Source: Streptomyces sp. AC1-42W
GTDB lineage: Bacteria; Actinomycetota; Actinomycetes; Streptomycetales; Streptomycetaceae
Assembly: GCF_003248355.1 (NCBI RefSeq)
Contig: NZ_QKWY01000002.1
Location: 186,001-250,000 of the forward strand
Reading direction: 5' to 3'
DNA: 64,000 nt
This document shows positions 8,843 through 17,505 of the stretch, in pieces. Below the pieces are notes generated by a model. That model saw only the letters and a list, made by a program, of their open reading frames with translations, did no database searches and had not been told where the DNA came from. Within the stretch, counting starts at the first letter, position 1. Every line of letters begins with the position of its first letter. The translations under genes were made by a program, and so were the position numbers.

Positions 8843-9961
8843 TCACCCCGTCAGGAGCAGGTACGCCGCGGCGCAGGTGCCCGTCGCGGCGAGGAGGACG
8901 AGCACGACGAAGCAGACGGCGTACGCGGTGTAGAGGCGCCGGGCCCGGCGGGGGTACGCGGCGGCGGCCGGCGGATCGCTCCGGCGCAGCGCCAGGTAGG
9001 TGCGGGTCTCGGGGGCCAGGCGGGCGGTGCCGAGCAGATGGCCGAGCATCCGGTAGCCGTCGAGCGGGGGCAGCGGGACGAGGTTGCTGAGCCCCTGGAC
9101 GGTGCCGAGCAGCAGCAGCCCGGCCAGCAGCACCCTGGTGGGGTCGCCCTGGGGCAGCAGGAACCACCAGAGCGCGAAGGGCAGCAGCAGCACCATGTTG
9201 AGGTGGGCGCCCGCCCCGGCGATGACGAGCCGGGCGCGCAGGGCGGGCAGGAAGAGGTAGTTGTCGACGGTGCAGTAGAGCATCGCCGCCGGCAGCCGCC
9301 AGCGCAGCCCGATCTCGGTGACCGTGCCGCCGTAGTGCCGGGCGGCGACGCCGTGGGCCACTTCGTGCAGGGTGATGCTGAACCACAGGAACAGCGCGGC
9401 GCCGAGCAGGGCGGCCGGTTCCCGGATCAGCTCGTCGGTGCCGTCCAGGAGTTCGCCGGTGTGCAGGGCGAGGGTCACGACGGTGACGAGGACGGCGGCC
9501 AGCAGCGGGAGCTGGACGGCCGGGTGCAGCAGCGGGCGCAGTACGCGGTGGAGCCGGGCGGTGGTCCGGTCGGCGTCGGCGACCAGGCTCCGGGTGCCGT
9601 GCCACAGGCCGCCGGTGCGGGCCGGGGGCGGGGCGGCGGGCGGCGGGTCGGGGGCGCCGGCCAGGAGGCCGCGGGTGCCGAGGAGGCCGAGGAGCCGGTT
9701 CCACTGCTCCTCGGCGAGCCGGCGGCCGAAGCGTTCGGCGTAGGCGGGTACCAGGTCGTCCAGCGTGCGGGTGCCGTCGAGGCGGGAGATGAGGAAGTGC
9801 TCCTTGGGCCCGACCTCGAACGCGGCCCCGCTCACCGGGTGCTTGAGCAGGTGCACCGTGCGGGGGCCGCGCAGCAGGGGCGGGCTGAGCAGGACGCCGG
9901 GTCTGAGTGCGGGCCGGTAGGCGCGGGCGGCGGACCGGGCGCGGTCGGTGGCCGGGTTCAC
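8843..9961 (-). CDS. M50 family (site-2 protease-like) membrane metalloprotease
   Basis: This is a 372-residue integral membrane zinc protease. The first 100 residues resemble a PqqD-like/RiPP recognition fold (FEVGPKEHFLISRLDG). The zinc motif HEVAHG is at 199-204 inside a membrane segment, and the second ligand motif NLVPLPPLDGY (Asp301) follows, as in site-2 proteases. Further hydrophobic segments follow to the C-terminus. It overlaps the SpaB_C-type gene by 4 bp. It most likely removes the leader peptide at the membrane or contributes to export or immunity. It is the last gene before the inserted tnpB element. Confidence 0.85.
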   Translation of the reverse strand: MNPATDRARSAARAYRPALRPGVLLSPPLLRGPRTVHLLKHPVSGAAFEVGPKEHFLISRLDGTRTLDDLVPAYAERFGRRLAEEQWNRLLGLLGTRGLLAGAPDPPPAAPPPARTGGLWHGTRSLVADADRTTARLHRVLRPLLHPAVQLPLLAAVLVTVVTLALHTGELLDGTDELIREPAALLGAALFLWFSITLHEVAHGVAARHYGGTVTEIGLRWRLPAAMLYCTVDNYLFLPALRARLVIAGAGAHLNMVLLLPFALWWFLLPQGDPTRVLLAGLLLLGTVQGLSNLVPLPPLDGYRMLGHLLGTARLAPETRTYLALRRSDPPAAAAYPRRARRLYTAYAVCFVVLVLLAATGTCAAAYLLLTG

Positions 9962-11103
9962 GAGTCCGCCGTCCCGCCCCGGCCGGTGTCCTCCGGTGCC
10001 GCGCCGACCGGCTCGCGCAGCACCTGGCCGAGGACGAAGGAGAGGTACGCCTCGTCGCGGATCGTCACATGCAGCCGGTTGTTGGTCATGTGCATGTAGG
10101 GGGAGAGCAGCCGGGGCAGGACGGCCGGGACATGGGTGAGCGCGGTCAGGGGGGTCTCCGGCTCGGCGCGTTCCTGGCCGGTGTCCTCGCGGGCGGGTCC
10201 GTCCCAGGCCGGGAAGAGGAGTTCGCCCCGGATGGTGAGATCGGTGACGCGGTCCCGCAGTTCCAGGCAGTGGGCGGCCCAGTCGCGCAGGAAGGAGGGC
10301 AGCCGGCCGAGCTCACCGGCGGCGACGGCGGCCCGGATCGCGGCGAAGCGGCTTCCCAGCGCGGGCGCCATCCGGGCGTAGTTGCGCTCGTACTCCTTCG
10401 AGCCGATGAAGCCGGTGCCGGGGAACGCCCGGTGCCAGAACGCGTAGTAGCCGTCGAGGTAGTCCGCGAGGCGGTCGTCCTCGGGCAGGAAGCAGCTCGA
10501 CATCACCATCATCAGCTGGGCGGAGGTGCCGAGGAGCACCGTGCGCAGATGCAGGTTCATGGTGCGGAAGGCGTCGATGACCAGGTCGCTGGAGTGCCGG
10601 AAGTGCCACTCGGCGAGCTCGACCCCGGCGGGGCCGCCGTACTTGGCGTACTCGGGGGCGTACGGCTCCGCGCTGAAGGAGTTGTTCGGCCGCAGGTTCA
10701 TCCGGCCGTCCGCGCCCATGTAGCGGCTGCGGTCCTCGCCGGGGAACTCGATGTCGAACAGCTCGTTGTAGAAGTCCTTGAGGAACCCGGAGTCGACCTC
10801 GTAGAGGGCCGGCCGGGTCCGGAGGAACGCGGTGAGGGCCGCCTCGGCGCGCCGGCGCACCTCCGGGGCGGCGGCGGGGCTCGCGGGGCGCAGCCGGAGC
10901 CGGACGTGCGGCCCCTCCAGCCAGTAGTTGATGAAGAAGTGGCCGGCCAGCAGCCCTTCGGCGGTCAGTTCGGCGACCAGCGGCCGGACGCAGTTGACGA
11001 GCATCGGCCGGGGGCTGGCCGCGTAGAAGACGTGCAGAGCGATCCAGTCACCCCGTTCCGTGGCGTCGGGGCGGGCGGGGCTGGACGAGATCAGTTCCGG
11101 CAT
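9958..11103 (-). CDS. SpaB_C / thiopeptide-type bacteriocin biosynthesis protein (glutamate elimination)
   Basis: This is the C-terminal half of a split LanB dehydratase. It is predicted to eliminate glutamate from glutamyl-Ser/Thr and leave dehydroalanine or dehydrobutyrine. Family hallmarks are an early W..LHVFY segment, HFFINYWLEGPHVRLRLR at residues 55-72 and a C-terminal region with MHMTNNRLHV. At 381 residues it fits stand-alone elimination proteins. Pyridine synthases of thiopeptides belong to the same superfamily, so sequence by eye cannot exclude that role. It overlaps the glutamylating protein by 13 bp, which supports the elimination call. No second copy exists in the window. Confidence 0.85.
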   Translation of the reverse strand: MPELISSSPARPDATERGDWIALHVFYAASPRPMLVNCVRPLVAELTAEGLLAGHFFINYWLEGPHVRLRLRPASPAAAPEVRRRAEAALTAFLRTRPALYEVDSGFLKDFYNELFDIEFPGEDRSRYMGADGRMNLRPNNSFSAEPYAPEYAKYGGPAGVELAEWHFRHSSDLVIDAFRTMNLHLRTVLLGTSAQLMMVMSSCFLPEDDRLADYLDGYYAFWHRAFPGTGFIGSKEYERNYARMAPALGSRFAAIRAAVAAGELGRLPSFLRDWAAHCLELRDRVTDLTIRGELLFPAWDGPAREDTGQERAEPETPLTALTHVPAVLPRLLSPYMHMTNNRLHVTIRDEAYLSFVLGQVLREPVGAAPEDTGRGGTADS

Positions 11104-13865
11104 GTCGGGCCGTCCTCGGTACGCGGGCGGGAGGTGAAGGTCTCCACGGCCAGTTCGGCGACGTGGTGGCCCTGTGCGGAGACGGCGTGCGGGGCGTCCT
11201 CGGCGGGGAGCATCTCCCGCAGGACCACGGCGTCGCCGGGGCCCCGTTCCAGCAGGGCGTCGAACGCGGTCAGCGACAGGGGGCTGTCGAAGTCCACGTA
11301 CAGGGGCTTGGCGCCCAGGGCGCGGCGCCCCTCGCGCAGGACCGTCGCGAATACCTGGGCGGGCAGCCCGTGGGCGCGCCGCCAGCGCCGCCAGCCGAGG
11401 AACCAGCCGGCCTCGTCGGCGCCGGGCGTGCGCGCGGGCAGCACCCGCGCGTCGGCCGTCCAGCTGCGGCGGCTGACGACGACCCCGTCGTGGACGACGC
11501 GCGGCCTGCGGGTGACGCCGTCGCGGGCGGGGCCCTCGGGGACGCTGCCCCAGACGTCCGTGGGCGTCATGGTGCTCGGGGAGAGCAGCAGCAGGGTGCG
11601 CGGGATCTCCGGCAGGGCGACGGGCACGAGGTAGCCGAGGTAGACGGGGACGACCTCGCGCTCCAGCCGCCGGGAGCGCAGGACGAGCCGGTCGGTGGCC
11701 TCGTCGTGCCGCAGGTACAGGTCCTCCAGGTGGATGCGGGCGTCCTCGGGCACCGTGGAGGTCTCGCCGGGGCAGACGATCTGATGGCTGGTCAGCCGCC
11801 CGTGCAGGTTGAGGTTGGTGGTGATCGGCCCGCCGGTCAGCTCGGCGAGGACGGTGCCCTGCGGGGCGCGGGCGAGGAGTTCGCCGGCCAGCCGCTCCGA
11901 GAGGCCGGGGGGCGCGTCCGGGGGCGCGGAGCCGTCCGGGTCGTAGACGTGGGTGAACCTGCTGAAGGGGAAGGCGAGTCCGCCGTAGGAGCGGTTGAGG
12001 ACGATCAGCGGCCGGCCGTCCGCGTCGTCGCCGGCGACCTGGATGTGATGGCTCTGCGGGGTGAAGTCCGGGGCGATGGTAGCGAGTTCACCGGCCACCT
12101 CGGTGAGGAGGGCGGCGGGCAGCCGGATCTCGTTTGACGCCCCGTGCTTCTCCCACTGCTCGCGCATCCCGGCGACGAAGCGCCGGCGTGCCGAGTCCAG
12201 GGTGCGCAGGGCGCTCTGGCCGAGCCAGTTCTCCTCGGGGACGTACTCGCCGTCGGCGTCGAAGGCGCTGCGCTGGGAGGTGAACGAGATGTACTGGTCG
12301 AAGAAGTCCTCGTGGAAGTCGTGCACCAGGCCGAGCAGGTCGTCGCAGCGCCCGCCGTTGCCGTGCCGGGCCAGGAAGAAGCCCTTGAGGGTGATGCGCT
12401 GGGGCAGCGTGATGTCGTACATCGGGAGGATGCCCTCGACCCGCCGCAGCGCCTGCCCGGTGGCGCCGGCCAGGGGTCCGGGCCCGCCGGGCAGGTCCTC
12501 GCCCGCGCTGACGTCCTCGTACACCAGGGTCTGCGGGAGGGCGGCCTCCTCGGCGCCCAGCTCCCGCTGGATGTCGAGGAGTTGGGCGCGCAGGGTGCCG
12601 AGCAGGGCGCGCCGTTCGGCGAGCGGGGCGGACGGGTACGCGGCCAGGCAGGCGGCCGGTCCGTCGAGCGAGGCGGCGACCGCGTCCGCCCAGGGGGCGC
12701 CGAGGCCGCGCAGGGCCTGCTGGAAGGAGCGCAGCGGGTCGGCGCTGTGCACGTCGGTGCGCAGGCCCGGCACCTGGACCATGCCGAGCTGGAGGAGGGC
12801 GGCCGCGTAGCGTTCGGCCTCGTCCGGCCCGGCGCCCCGCTCGGTGCGCAGCAGGTCCACGAGGTCCCGGTGGCGCAGCCCCTCGTGGGTGGAGAAGAAC
12901 GTGAGCAGCCGGTCCAGGGTGCCGCTGCCGCGCAGGTAGAACAGCCGGTCGCGGACGGCGTCGAAGGTGACGGCCGCGCTGTCGTCGCCGGCGGTCACCC
13001 ACTGGCGGACGTAGCGGATGCGGTCCTCGTCGCGGCCCCAGCCCGGAGCGAGGACGACGGGGAGGTCCCGGCGGCGGACGGGGTCGGCGAGGATCAGGTC
13101 GGCCAGCCGGCCCAGGACGACGACGTTGAGCCGGACATGGCTGGTCCACTCCTCGGCGAGGCGCGGGCCGAGGGAGGCGGAGGGCGCGGCGCCCGGGTCG
13201 AAGGTGCCGGTGGCGACGGCGGTCAGGGTGCTGAAGGGGCTCGTCTTGCACGCGGTGCGGTAGAGGTAGGTGAGTGCCGAACGCTCGATCTTGCGCATCC
13301 GCTTGCCCGGTTCGGCGCCGGTGTCGTCCAGGTATCCGCCGAGCCTGCTGTCCAGGGTGGGCGAGGCGAGCAGCAGCCCCAGCCGGAGCCGGTCCCCGGC
13401 CAGGGCCGCGCGCAGTGCCCGGCGCGCGTCGCGCATCTCACCGGCCAGCAACCCGGGCCCCCGGTCCAGCAGTTCGGCGTACCGGGCGCGGTGGGTCAGC
13501 CAGTGGGCGAGCCGGGCGCCCGCCGGTGCGGACAGCCCGGTCACCAGGCGCTCGGCGGCCCGGGGATCGGCGGGCAGCCGGTTGTTGAAGACCTCGCGGC
13601 GCACCCGGAGCAGCAGGCGGCGGGCCTCGCTGCCGGCCGCGTCGGCGGCGCCGAGCAGCCCGTGCAGCAGCTCGCTGAGCGCGGCGCCCTCGGCGGTCAG
13701 CCGCTCCTCCAGTTCCAGGGCCTCGTCCGCCCAGTCGCCGGTGTCCGGGCAGCGCAGGCCGCGCACGGTCTCCAGGGGCAGGCCGGCCGCGCGGAGCAGG
13801 AAGCGGTGTCCGGGTTCCCACACGTCGGGCGCACGGGGGGTGGTGTCGGATGTCAGGAGTGTCAT
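11091..13865 (-). CDS. LanB N-terminal (tRNA-Glu-dependent glutamylation) dehydratase
   Basis: This is a 924-residue Lant_dehydr_N protein that would transfer glutamate from glutamyl-tRNA to Ser/Thr side chains of the precursor. The characteristic KTSPFSTLT motif is near residue 208, preceded by RSALTYLYRTA. A glutamylation-domain-like region (FTSQRSAFDADGEY, SYGGLAFPFSRF) lies in the middle. Full-length LanB proteins carry the elimination domain at the C-terminus; here it is the separate gene immediately downstream, as in thiopeptide and goadsporin clusters. With eighteen Ser/Thr in the core there are many possible targets. The start ATG 13865 lies 13 bp from the SagB stop. Confidence 0.93.
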   Translation of the reverse strand: MTLLTSDTTPRAPDVWEPGHRFLLRAAGLPLETVRGLRCPDTGDWADEALELEERLTAEGAALSELLHGLLGAADAAGSEARRLLLRVRREVFNNRLPADPRAAERLVTGLSAPAGARLAHWLTHRARYAELLDRGPGLLAGEMRDARRALRAALAGDRLRLGLLLASPTLDSRLGGYLDDTGAEPGKRMRKIERSALTYLYRTACKTSPFSTLTAVATGTFDPGAAPSASLGPRLAEEWTSHVRLNVVVLGRLADLILADPVRRRDLPVVLAPGWGRDEDRIRYVRQWVTAGDDSAAVTFDAVRDRLFYLRGSGTLDRLLTFFSTHEGLRHRDLVDLLRTERGAGPDEAERYAAALLQLGMVQVPGLRTDVHSADPLRSFQQALRGLGAPWADAVAASLDGPAACLAAYPSAPLAERRALLGTLRAQLLDIQRELGAEEAALPQTLVYEDVSAGEDLPGGPGPLAGATGQALRRVEGILPMYDITLPQRITLKGFFLARHGNGGRCDDLLGLVHDFHEDFFDQYISFTSQRSAFDADGEYVPEENWLGQSALRTLDSARRRFVAGMREQWEKHGASNEIRLPAALLTEVAGELATIAPDFTPQSHHIQVAGDDADGRPLIVLNRSYGGLAFPFSRFTHVYDPDGSAPPDAPPGLSERLAGELLARAPQGTVLAELTGGPITTNLNLHGRLTSHQIVCPGETSTVPEDARIHLEDLYLRHDEATDRLVLRSRRLEREVVPVYLGYLVPVALPEIPRTLLLLSPSTMTPTDVWGSVPEGPARDGVTRRPRVVHDGVVVSRRSWTADARVLPARTPGADEAGWFLGWRRWRRAHGLPAQVFATVLREGRRALGAKPLYVDFDSPLSLTAFDALLERGPGDAVVLREMLPAEDAPHAVSAQGHHVAELAVETFTSRPRTEDGPTCRN

Positions 13866-13878
13866 CGCAGGGTTCCCG

Positions 13879-15495
13879 TCAGGCGATCTCGTGCCGGAAG
13901 TCGGCGGGCCGGGGGCGCTCGTTGCCGAGCGGCATGATCAGCAGGGGCGCCTCGTCGCCGTCGCCCAGGCCGAGCTTCTCGATGAACGAGATGTTGTCGA
14001 AGCCGAGCGCGACGCCCGCGCCGAGTCCGAGCGCGGCGGCGGCCACGTAGAACGTCTGGGCCACGGCGCCCGCGGTGCCGGCCGCGAGGCGGTAGCCGCG
14101 GTCGCCGACCGCGTCCAGCACCGCGGTGGTGCGGACGGTCGGCACGAGGACGGCACCCGCCTGCTCCAGGTTGTAGTTGGCGAGGAAGTAGGTGTTCTGC
14201 AGGAAGGCCCCCTGCGGCCCGGCCTCGACGAGCCGCAGCTCCTCGGCCTCGGGGTCGTAGGCGTACGCGCCCGGCGCGACGGACTCGACATGGTTGACGA
14301 AGGCGTACATCCGGGCCTGGCGCACCGCGCCGTCCGGGTCCGCGTCGCTGGGCAGCGACGTGCCGGCGCAGGCCGCGAGTACGGCGGACAGCTGGGCGGG
14401 CGTGACCGGGCGCGCCGCGTCGAAGCGGCCGAAGCTGCTGCGCCGGCCGCGCAGGGCGCGCCGTACGGGGACGGCGGGGAACTCCGGGGCGGGCAGGGCG
14501 GTCCGGGTGCCGCCGGCCGGGGTGGGCGGGGCCGCGGCGGCGGCCAGCGCGCCGGGGGCGGGGCGGTTCGCGGGGTCCTGTGCGGTCGCGGCGTGCATGG
14601 CGAGCAGGGTGGGGAACTCCAGTACGGTGCGCGACCGTTCGGAGTCCCTGTGCCGGACGGTGGGGTCGGGCCCGGCGGGGGCGGTCGGGGCGGCGGTGGC
14701 CTTCGGGGTGTCCCAGCGGAGCGGGACGACGGCGAAGACGCCCTCCTCCTCTCCCGAGGTGCCGAGCAGGCCGTTCAGCCGGGGCTCGTCGAACCACAGG
14801 ACGGGCGCGGGGGCCAGCCCCCGCGCCCCCGCCCAGATCCGCCAGGTCTGCACGAGGGTGCCCAGGTCGGTGGAGACCACGTGGTACGAGAAGCTGTTGT
14901 ACTTGAACGCGTTCTGCCAGTACTTGACGCCGAGGATCAGGTACTGGTCGGTCTGCCGGGCCTCCTCGGGGGCGCCGGGCCCCAGCGCCTCGCGGACGCG
15001 GGCCGTGACGTCACCGGTGAGCAGCCGCTGCACGGCGTGCCGTTGGACGTCGTAGTAGTGGATGCCCGGGGTCAGCGGCCCGGAGGGGCCGGACGCCCAG
15101 TAGATGCTGACCGGGTAGAGCCCGCCGCCGCCCGCGGTGCCCCGTGACCAGTTGGCGTGGGTGTGCAGCGGCAGCCCGGACAGGTCGCTGTTGGCCTGGA
15201 TGCCCAGGCGGCGGCCGGTCAGCCCGTAGGAGTCCTTGAGCATCGCCGCCAGCAGCGGCAGCGTGAATCCCGCCGGATCGCCCGGCCGCGCGCCGTCGCG
15301 CGGGGCGGGCAGCAGACCGCGTGCGGCGGGGGCGTCCGGGAGGCCGTCGCCGTCCGGGAGGGCGTAGGGCTCCACGTCCGGGTAGAACTTCCCCCGGCGC
15401 GGGCCGTCGGGCCAGTCGGGGACGAAGTCGGTGGGCTCCATCGGGACGCGCCCCCGGTGCAGGACGGCGTCGGCGTACTCATGGGCGTACCCCAT
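13879..15495 (-). CDS. SagB-type FMN-dependent azoline dehydrogenase
   Basis: This is a nitroreductase-fold flavoprotein that oxidises azolines to azoles in azole-peptide biosynthesis. The roughly 538-residue protein contains two nitroreductase-like halves. The first holds THANWSRGTAGGGGLYPVS, a typical SagB substrate/FMN segment. The second includes GAVAQTFYVAAAALGLG and the terminal LLIMPLGNERP. I prefer ATG 15495 over 15516 because GAGAGGGGG lies 8 nt before it. It is encoded between the second YcaO and the LanB protein. Its presence argues that mature rings are aromatic thiazoles/oxazoles rather than azolines. Confidence 0.88.
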   Translation of the reverse strand: MGYAHEYADAVLHRGRVPMEPTDFVPDWPDGPRRGKFYPDVEPYALPDGDGLPDAPAARGLLPAPRDGARPGDPAGFTLPLLAAMLKDSYGLTGRRLGIQANSDLSGLPLHTHANWSRGTAGGGGLYPVSIYWASGPSGPLTPGIHYYDVQRHAVQRLLTGDVTARVREALGPGAPEEARQTDQYLILGVKYWQNAFKYNSFSYHVVSTDLGTLVQTWRIWAGARGLAPAPVLWFDEPRLNGLLGTSGEEEGVFAVVPLRWDTPKATAAPTAPAGPDPTVRHRDSERSRTVLEFPTLLAMHAATAQDPANRPAPGALAAAAAPPTPAGGTRTALPAPEFPAVPVRRALRGRRSSFGRFDAARPVTPAQLSAVLAACAGTSLPSDADPDGAVRQARMYAFVNHVESVAPGAYAYDPEAEELRLVEAGPQGAFLQNTYFLANYNLEQAGAVLVPTVRTTAVLDAVGDRGYRLAAGTAGAVAQTFYVAAAALGLGAGVALGFDNISFIEKLGLGDGDEAPLLIMPLGNERPRPADFRHEIA

Positions 15496-15549
15496 GGGGG
15501 AGGCCCCCTCTCGCATGGGCTCGGATGGGTCGGTGGGGCTGACGGCCGG

Positions 15550-17505
15550 TCATGGGAACGGGTGCGGTGCGGGGTTGAGTCCGGCGGGGCCGAGCACGGT
15601 GCGCATCCGGGGCATGTGCCGGGCGCGCTGGCGGGACCAGCCGAAGTCGATGGGGAGCAGCCCCGGCACCAGGACCTTCACGGTGTGCAGCCCCAGCGCG
15701 CGCTGTTCGGGCAGGGTCTGGTCGACGACGACCACGTCGTGTCCGGCCGCGGTGACGGCGCCGACCGCGCGCAGCAGGTCGGTGCGCAGGTCGGGGGCGG
15801 CCGCCGGGTCGCCTTCGGTGTCCGGCCAGGCCAGTTCGGCGACGGCGAGCGGCGGGCGGGGCTCGGGCTGCCGGAGCAGGAAGTCGGCGTGCCGGCCCAT
15901 CTCGGGGATGCCGTAGGACAGCGGGTGGTCGTGCAGGGTGGTGACCCGGTCGAAGTCGGTGGCCATGGCGCGCAGCCGCTCCTCGTCGCGCCGGGTCCGG
16001 CCGACGAGGTTGACCGCGTCGGTGGCGATCTCGCAGAGCGCGGAGTCCAGGGCGGATTCCGGGTCGAGTCCGGCGCCCGCGCCGAAGCACATCCGGCCGG
16101 TGGAGCCGTCGAAGCGTTCGGCACAGCCGGTGATGACGGGGACGGGGAAGCCGATCCGGGTGTCGAAGAAGCGGGCCCGGTAGCCGTACATGGCGAGCCG
16201 GTCCACCATGTGCCGGGTGGTGGCCCTGGCGCTGGTGCCCGGGTCGATCTCGCGCAGCGGCACCTGCCCGTACCAGGCGAGCAGGAAGGCGTCCCGCTCG
16301 ATGACCTCCATCAGGCCGAAGCAGACCGCCTCCTCCGTACTGCCGCCGGAGGCACAGCCGTTGGAGCTCTCCTGCACGAACCGGCCCTCCAGGCCGGGGG
16401 CGTGGTAGTAGGCGAGGATCTCGGGCACCGCGCGGGGCCGGTCGTCGCGCAGCGACCAGCCCCACACCCAGGGGATCTTCCGGTCGGTGGCGAAGGGGCG
16501 GACCCGGGGGTTGGCGGCGTAGAACTCGGCCGCGTACAGGCCGGTTTCCCGCGGATCGACGGCGTCGGGGCCCAGCTCGTCGAGGGAGGCGGTGAGCCGG
16601 GTGGTCCGGGCCCTGGCCCGCATCCCGGCGTAACGCTCCAGCGCCTCCAGGATGCCGATGCTCCGGCTGTGGGCGTACGTGTCCGCGTGGCCGCCCCAGA
16701 ACGTCTCGCGGAGGTAGTCCCCGGAGCGGGTCGAGAAGCAGCCGACGGTGGCGGAGGTGGTGGTGGACGCGACGTCGCAGATCACCGAGGAACCGAGCGC
16801 GCCCCAGTGCGGGTTGACGAAGGCGTCCTCCGGCAGCCGGTAGTCCTCCACCCGCCGGACCCGGAAGACGCCCGGCCGGTACGGGGGCGCGGGCCGCAGG
16901 GTGAGCGCGGCCCCTTCGGCGGTGTCGGGCCGGGGCGTGGCGCAGTCGGGGCACTCCGGATCGGGGACGAGGGGATGACTGCGTACGGTCATGGCGTCCA
17001 GGTCCAGGAGATGGACCCGGGGGTACGGGCCAGGCTTCGGGCCGGCCCCGGCGAGCCCCGCCACCAGGGCGGCGACGGCGGTGACGGCGAACGGCGTGCC
17101 GTACGGCCAGTCGCCCACCGGCCGGGTCCCGGTGCCCAGTTCGAGGCCCTCGCGCAGGGACACCGAGCGCACGCCCTGCCAGCGCCGGGCGAGACAGGTG
17201 CCGCAGCCCGCACGGCCGTCCCGCGCGGGCCAGGGGCCGATCAGCACTTGCCGGCCGTACAGGTGGAGGGGCACGGCGGTGGCGTCGGCCGGGGCGTCCC
17301 CGGCCGCGGCGCCGGTGCGCGCGTACGCGTCCCGGACGCCGAGCGGCGCGACCGTCACGGCCCGGTCGGTGCCGCTCGCGGCGAGCGCGTCGCGGACGGC
17401 GGCGGCGAACCGGCCGGCGGCATCGGAGCGCGCGTCGGCCTCGGAGCGCTCGTCGGGCCGGGGGCGCGTGTCGGGCCTGGGGCGCCGGGCGGTCTCAGCC
17501 GGCAT
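15550..17505 (-). CDS. YcaO-type azoline cyclodehydratase, copy B
   Basis: This second YcaO enzyme has 651 residues and the same architecture as the copy at 3666-5630: an N-terminal segment with CGTC and CPDC cysteine pairs, a YcaO core with SIGILEALERYAG and LMEVIERDAF, and an identical Pro-His-Pro-Phe-Pro tail. The two copies are alignable through most of their length but clearly diverged, so this is an old duplication. It is encoded directly after the E1-like partner with an 11-bp overlap, which makes it the best candidate for the main cyclodehydratase. The other copy may have a different residue preference or may modify another site. Confidence 0.9.
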   Translation of the reverse strand: MPAETARRPRPDTRPRPDERSEADARSDAAGRFAAAVRDALAASGTDRAVTVAPLGVRDAYARTGAAAGDAPADATAVPLHLYGRQVLIGPWPARDGRAGCGTCLARRWQGVRSVSLREGLELGTGTRPVGDWPYGTPFAVTAVAALVAGLAGAGPKPGPYPRVHLLDLDAMTVRSHPLVPDPECPDCATPRPDTAEGAALTLRPAPPYRPGVFRVRRVEDYRLPEDAFVNPHWGALGSSVICDVASTTTSATVGCFSTRSGDYLRETFWGGHADTYAHSRSIGILEALERYAGMRARARTTRLTASLDELGPDAVDPRETGLYAAEFYAANPRVRPFATDRKIPWVWGWSLRDDRPRAVPEILAYYHAPGLEGRFVQESSNGCASGGSTEEAVCFGLMEVIERDAFLLAWYGQVPLREIDPGTSARATTRHMVDRLAMYGYRARFFDTRIGFPVPVITGCAERFDGSTGRMCFGAGAGLDPESALDSALCEIATDAVNLVGRTRRDEERLRAMATDFDRVTTLHDHPLSYGIPEMGRHADFLLRQPEPRPPLAVAELAWPDTEGDPAAAPDLRTDLLRAVGAVTAAGHDVVVVDQTLPEQRALGLHTVKVLVPGLLPIDFGWSRQRARHMPRMRTVLGPAGLNPAPHPFP

